From Acidobacteriaceae bacterium (GTDB taxonomy: Bacteria > Acidobacteriota > Terriglobia > Terriglobales > Acidobacteriaceae): DNA of 64,000 bases. The notes beneath the pieces were generated by a model. It was not told where the DNA came from, made no database searches, and saw nothing but the letters and a program-made list of their open reading frames with translations. The DNA lies in NCBI GenBank assembly GCA_021323655.1, contig JAJPKO010000027.1:116751-180750 (forward strand), written 5' to 3'. Positions within the stretch are counted from its first letter, which is position 1. The number at the start of each line of letters is the position of its first letter. Shown piece by piece: positions 60,378 through 64,000 of this stretch. A program made the position numbers and the translations under genes.

Positions 60378-61839
60378 AAATAAGACCTATGGGACGGCGG
60401 CCTGGAGAATTGCAGCCTGGGCGACATTCGCCTTCGCTATTAGTATGGCAGCCGTCTGCATTTACCTTTACATTCTCGTCCTGAACAGTTCACAGGAAAG
60501 AGATGACCGTTGGCTCACCGGCGAGATCGAGGTGCTGTCCGAAGTTGCTCAAAAGACGCCAAAGGGAGACTTGTATCATCGCATCGTAGGCGAAGTCGCT
60601 GAGCTCGCAACTACAGAGGTCCCGCATGATCCTGGAGATACAAAGGACCTGAACAACTCCGTCTTTTTTGCGCAACTCTCCTCCAGTGGAGATCTGGAGC
60701 TATGGGTCGGTCCTGTCAACCGCACTCCGTTTCTCACGGCCTTGCATGATACGCAGCTCGAACCAGGACAACCCAGGACCTTGAGGGTCAAATCGCGCTA
60801 CCATCATTTCCGCACAGTACGGCAGGTCCTGCCTAATGGTGGTTCTGTATTCTTGGGCTTCTCCGAGCACACGATCCACCGTTTTCTCTCTGCCTTGCAG
60901 CTACGTTTTCTTGTCCTGTGGTGCAGTATCGTCATTTGTGGTTTTGCAGTGATCTTCTTTATCACGCGACGCATGTTAATGCGCGTTCAACAGATCACTG
61001 AAACTGCTGCCAGCATTGATCAAAGCAATCTCTCGCGCCGTGTTCCTGTAAGGCAAAGGAACGACGAGATCACACGCCTGGCAGTGACATTCAATCGCAT
61101 GCTTGACCGCATTGAATCTGCCGTTGGCCAGCTCCATACAATCACTGGAGCACTTGCGCACGATATTAAAAGCCCGCTCACCTCATTGCGCGGTAAACTG
61201 GAACTCGCTCTGCTACAGAATGAATATGGAAACTGGTCCGAGCAGGCAGGATCAGCACTCGAAGAAGTGGACCGGCTTACGGAGTTCCTAAATAGATATC
61301 TGGATGTCTCCGAAGCAAAGGCCAACGCCCTCAGTCTTCACCTGGAGCCGGTTGAATTCCGCTCTCTTGTAGAAACCATGATGGAGCTTTTCTTCCCCTC
61401 CATAAATGAAAAGGGAATGATAGTGGAGCTTAAAGGAGCGAGGGAACTCTGGATGAATGCTGATCGGACCATGATGCAGCGCATGTTGACCAACCTTTTT
61501 GATAATGAGATCAAACATCCCCCTCCGCAAACCTCGATTGATTTGATACTTGTCCGTGAGCAGGATGAAATGCGTTTCGAGATATGCGATAACGGCCCCG
61601 GCTTCCCGGAAGAAATTCGTGAACGTCTTTTCCAGCGCTTCTCTAAAGGACCTGATTCTCAAGGTCATGGGTTAGGCCTTGCATTTGTGGCTGCAGTGGT
61701 CCGCGCTCACGGTGGGGAAATCCATGCAAAACATTCTTCAGGGCGGGGAGTACACATCGTGATACATCTGCCCCTTATTCCTTCGTCCAATCCCAATGGA
61801 TATTCTTATGCTGAAAAATCATCCCCTTGCGCTCTTTAG
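60358..61839 (+). CDS. Sensor histidine kinase (HAMP-HisKA-HATPase)
   Basis: A 493-residue kinase with two membrane helices (about residues 20-42 and 185-203) around a periplasmic sensor of roughly 140 residues with no recognised fold. A HAMP domain (about 205-257) is followed by the HisKA domain with phospho-accepting H268 (GALAHDIKSPLTSL), the N-box near NLFDNEIKHPPP, the G1 box CDNGPGFPEE and G2 GHGLGLAFVAAVVRAHGG. It is paired with the upstream OmpR-type regulator. The last 44 bases overlap the next gene. Confidence 0.93.
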   Translation: MSSEINKNKTYGTAAWRIAAWATFAFAISMAAVCIYLYILVLNSSQERDDRWLTGEIEVLSEVAQKTPKGDLYHRIVGEVAELATTEVPHDPGDTKDLNNSVFFAQLSSSGDLELWVGPVNRTPFLTALHDTQLEPGQPRTLRVKSRYHHFRTVRQVLPNGGSVFLGFSEHTIHRFLSALQLRFLVLWCSIVICGFAVIFFITRRMLMRVQQITETAASIDQSNLSRRVPVRQRNDEITRLAVTFNRMLDRIESAVGQLHTITGALAHDIKSPLTSLRGKLELALLQNEYGNWSEQAGSALEEVDRLTEFLNRYLDVSEAKANALSLHLEPVEFRSLVETMMELFFPSINEKGMIVELKGARELWMNADRTMMQRMLTNLFDNEIKHPPPQTSIDLILVREQDEMRFEICDNGPGFPEEIRERLFQRFSKGPDSQGHGLGLAFVAAVVRAHGGEIHAKHSSGRGVHIVIHLPLIPSSNPNGYSYAEKSSPCAL

Positions 61840-62671
61840 CAGAGGACGTGTCTTGCTCCGTATGTTTTTATCTATCATCCTGTTATCTTGTCTTCTGAGG
61901 GGGAGCGCAGTTTCAGAAACACAAAACCATTTAAACCAGGGCTTTGATGATATGTATAACCTCGCATTTCAGAATGCGCATTATGAATTTGCCGTCTGGA
62001 TGAAGGAGCACCCAGACGATCCAATGGGGCCGGCTGCTGATGCATCTGCGTATCTCTTCAGCGAATTCGATCGACTTGGCATCCTTGATGTTGAGTTGTT
62101 TTCTGATGATCAGCGGTTCGAGCATCGGAAGCGTCCTGCACCCGATATTGCTGCCAAAACTGCCTTTCTTGAACGAATTGGCGCGGCTGAAAAACTCGCT
62201 GATAAGATCCTCCAGTCGGTGCCGAACAATGCTCATTCTCTGTTTGTAAAGACGCTGGTATATGGCCTGCGATCTGATTATCAGGGGCTGATTGAAAAGG
62301 ACGACCTTGCTGCGTTGGTCTACAGCAAGCGTGCCGGAGAATTTGCAAAACAGACTTTGGCAGCAGATCCGACCCTATATGACGCTTATCTTGGGGTTGG
62401 TGTAGAGAACTACATTTTGGGATTAAAGCCAGCGCCCGTACGATGGGTCCTCCACCTGGCAGGAGCAGAAACAAACAAGATGGAAGGACTCCAGCAGTTA
62501 CAACTCACTGCGGAAAAAGGAAATTATCTTGCGCCTTTTGCTCGCCTTCTTCTGGCTGTCGCCGCTATTCGCGATCATCAGATCCTGCGTGCGAAAGAAC
62601 TGCTTACGAATTTGCATCATCAGTATCCTGGGAATACGTTGTACTACCGAGAACTCGTCCGCTTACATTAA
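61796..62671 (+). CDS. Exported helical (TPR-like) protein
   Basis: A 291-residue protein starting within the kinase gene (44-base overlap); ATG 61808 is an alternative. A signal peptide or membrane anchor (about residues 20-38, LRMFLSIILLSCLLRGSAV) is followed by an all-helical mature part with TPR-like pairs (MYNLAFQNAHYEFAVWMKEH, LADKILQSVPNNAHSLFVKT, GEFAKQTLAADPTLYDAYLG, RAKELLTNLHHQYPGNTLYY). No family name is certain. The overlap ties it to the two-component system, and the type III polyketide synthase follows after 164 bases. Confidence 0.7.
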   Translation: MDILMLKNHPLALFSRGRVLLRMFLSIILLSCLLRGSAVSETQNHLNQGFDDMYNLAFQNAHYEFAVWMKEHPDDPMGPAADASAYLFSEFDRLGILDVELFSDDQRFEHRKRPAPDIAAKTAFLERIGAAEKLADKILQSVPNNAHSLFVKTLVYGLRSDYQGLIEKDDLAALVYSKRAGEFAKQTLAADPTLYDAYLGVGVENYILGLKPAPVRWVLHLAGAETNKMEGLQQLQLTAEKGNYLAPFARLLLAVAAIRDHQILRAKELLTNLHHQYPGNTLYYRELVRLH

Positions 62672-62835
62672 AGTGAAGCAGTGAAAGAGCAAAAAGTTTT
62701 TTACAAATGAGATTCCGTGTAACTAAGGTTTCCTCTTCTGCCTGCCTTCTCCATGAACAAATTGTCATTCGGAAGTTATGGAAACGTCATTCACCCTCCT
62801 AGGACAGCCGAGGGCCAGTCCAGTCTAATTAACAT

Positions 62836-63885
62836 ATGAAAATTGCGGGTGTTGCAGGAGCATTTCCTCCTTACTATTTCACACAACAGGAGGTCTTTGA
62901 GGAGCTGAAGAAATTCTGGGAGAAGAGTTTGCCCACGCCTGATCTTATCGCCCGCTTTCACAGCCGTGTGGGTGTTCAAGGGCGCTATTTTTCCCGCCCG
63001 CTTAAAGATTATGCAGCGCTCGACACATGGGGGAAAGTCAATGATGTCTGGATCGAAGTCAGCCAGGAGATAGGAGAGAAAGCAACTCGCCAAGCATTGA
63101 TGCGCGCGGGTCTCAGTACACAGGACGTATCCGCATTGATCTTCGCTTCTGTGACCGGGATCGCCAGCCCATCCATAGATGCACGCCTTATCCAACGGAT
63201 GGGTCTGCCACCGACCACACGGAGAACGCCGATTTTCGGGCTTGGTTGCGTTGCTGGCGCGTCAGGCATTGCGCAGGCTGCGGACTACGTACGGGCATAT
63301 CCGGATCGCGTGGCCGTTCTGCTTACAGTCGAGCTATGCTCTCTGACCTGGCAGAGAAATGACGTTTCTATTGCGAATCTGATCGCAAGCAGCCTGTTTG
63401 GTGATGGCGCAGCAGCTGTGGTTGTTGCAGGCAGCGATGTTCCTGCAGCGGGGCCAGCGATTATTGATGCCGTGACCAATTTATATCCTGATACCGAAGA
63501 TGCTATGGGGTGGAACATTTCTGAAGAGGGTTTCCGTATTGTTCTTTCTCCCGACGTGCCACTCATCATAAGAAAGTATCTGGCCCACGATGTGGACGCA
63601 TTTATTGCGCAGCACCAATTGACACGCGCAGACATTGGCAGTTGGATCCTGCACACAGGAGGCCCTAAAGTACTCGAAGCAATGGCCAGTTCTCTTGGCA
63701 TTTCTTGCGGAGCGTGCGAGGCCTCATGGGAATCGTTACGCAGAATGGGCAATCTCTCTTCCGCCTCAGTGCTTATGGTGCTCGAAGATGTCATGCTGAA
63801 CCGACGTCCAAAGCCGGGCACATGGGGAGTTCTTGCCGCAGCGGGACCGGGCTTCTGCTCTCAACTCGTACTTTTGCGCTGGTAA
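62836..63885 (+). CDS. Type III polyketide synthase (chalcone/stilbene/alkylresorcinol synthase family)
   Basis: A 349-residue thiolase-fold enzyme that extends an acyl-CoA starter with malonyl-CoA and cyclises it. The catalytic triad can be seen: C138 in FGLGCVAGASG, H273 in WILHTGGPKVL and N306 in RMGNLSSASV. The segment TGIASPSIDARLIQRMGLP is characteristic of the chalcone-synthase-like group rather than FabH. Bacterial relatives make alkylresorcinols, alkylpyrones or tetrahydroxynaphthalene. No strong ribosome site precedes the ATG. The next gene, 6 bases later, is an FAD-dependent oxidoreductase that probably modifies the product. Confidence 0.92.
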   Translation: MKIAGVAGAFPPYYFTQQEVFEELKKFWEKSLPTPDLIARFHSRVGVQGRYFSRPLKDYAALDTWGKVNDVWIEVSQEIGEKATRQALMRAGLSTQDVSALIFASVTGIASPSIDARLIQRMGLPPTTRRTPIFGLGCVAGASGIAQAADYVRAYPDRVAVLLTVELCSLTWQRNDVSIANLIASSLFGDGAAAVVVAGSDVPAAGPAIIDAVTNLYPDTEDAMGWNISEEGFRIVLSPDVPLIIRKYLAHDVDAFIAQHQLTRADIGSWILHTGGPKVLEAMASSLGISCGACEASWESLRRMGNLSSASVLMVLEDVMLNRRPKPGTWGVLAAAGPGFCSQLVLLRW

Positions 63886-63891
63886 CTGCTT

Positions 63892-64000
63892 ATGGCTCTG
63901 TCCACAACAGATGTGCTTATCGTTGGCGGTGGCCCTGCTGGACTGGCCACAGCAATCGCTGCCTGCCGTTATGGTTTGTCCGTGATAGTTGTAGATGCTC
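63892..64000 (+). CDS. FAD-dependent oxidoreductase, N-terminal part
   Basis: The first 36 codons only; the gene runs off the right edge. It opens with a Rossmann dinucleotide-binding motif (DVLIVGGGPAGLATAIAACR, GxGxxG type) and the second beta strand ending in an acidic residue (VIVVDA), typical of FAD-dependent monooxygenases and geranylgeranyl-reductase-like enzymes. It lies 6 bases after the type III polyketide synthase, so it probably tailors its product. The exact subfamily cannot be told from this fragment. Confidence 0.8.
   Translation, partial: MALSTTDVLIVGGGPAGLATAIAACRYGLSVIVVDA

Noticed and set aside
1..64000. CRISPR arrays, tRNA or rRNA genes
   Set aside because: No regularly spaced repeats and no cloverleaf or rRNA-like sequence were seen in any intergenic region.

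Overview
The window looks like the chromosome of an acidobacterium, most likely class Terriglobia (Acidobacteriaceae). The reasons are moderate-to-high GC with G/C-rich third positions, a very large TonB-dependent receptor with an N-terminal carboxypeptidase-regulatory domain, many Tat-exported or Sec-exported hydrolases, ECF sigma factors with small membrane partners, and dispersed intergenic hairpins of a type common in that group. This placement is inferred from the proteins; no rRNA or tRNA gene is present to confirm it.

Layout. 1-7.3 kb: the end of a DUF885 protein, galU, a thioredoxin-like protein, ruvB, a multi-spanning membrane protein, a LytTR response regulator, and an ECF-sigma operon with two membrane proteins. 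7.4-14.3 kb: rlmB leading into overlapping cell-envelope genes (inactive-looking M1-like peptidase, penicillin-binding lipoprotein, SpoIID-metallopeptidase fusion), then a Cys/His-rich small protein and a Met/His-rich outer-membrane protein. 14.5-21.3 kb: aldo/keto reductase, kdsC, rplS, a TPR protein, a second ECF-sigma pair, a small 4-TM protein and several exported proteins. 21.4-29.3 kb: the most interesting region. A TonB-dependent receptor is divergent from a three-gene operon encoding a sugar-binding-like lipoprotein, a sensor kinase with a lectin-like periplasmic part, and a response regulator that ends in a LacI-type DNA-binding domain; the shared promoter region has LacI-type operators. 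29.6-38.3 kb: hsp20, clpB, a small basic histone-like protein, a GH2 glycosidase and a Tat-exported DUF885 protein. 38.3-46.7 kb: a HEAT-repeat protein, an IS3-family element that truncates a secreted-protein gene, a gene with a G9 tract, an acyl-CoA carboxylase beta subunit, and a sedolisin gene with an in-frame TGA. 46.8-57.2 kb: sorbosone-type dehydrogenase, a frameshifted superinfection-immunity gene, the start of the division/cell-wall cluster on the minus strand (mraZ, rsmH, ftsL-like, ftsI) with an MraZ operator, a DUF2127 protein and dxs. 57.6-64 kb: a class III aminotransferase, an OmpR-type two-component system, an exported helical protein, a type III polyketide synthase and the start of an FAD-dependent oxidoreductase, which look like one specialised-metabolism locus.

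How the parts may work together. The 21.4-29.3 kb locus reads as a LacI-type regulator cut in two: the ligand-binding half is an envelope lipoprotein, the DNA-binding half sits on a phospho-receiver, and a histidine kinase links them; the obvious target is the divergent receptor and the operon itself. Three genes (41.3, 44.6 and 49.4 kb) are broken by one base each, two of them in G tracts, and a fourth by an insertion sequence, so 39-50 kb carries an unusual number of damaged or switchable genes. No CRISPR array, tRNA, rRNA or prophage was seen.
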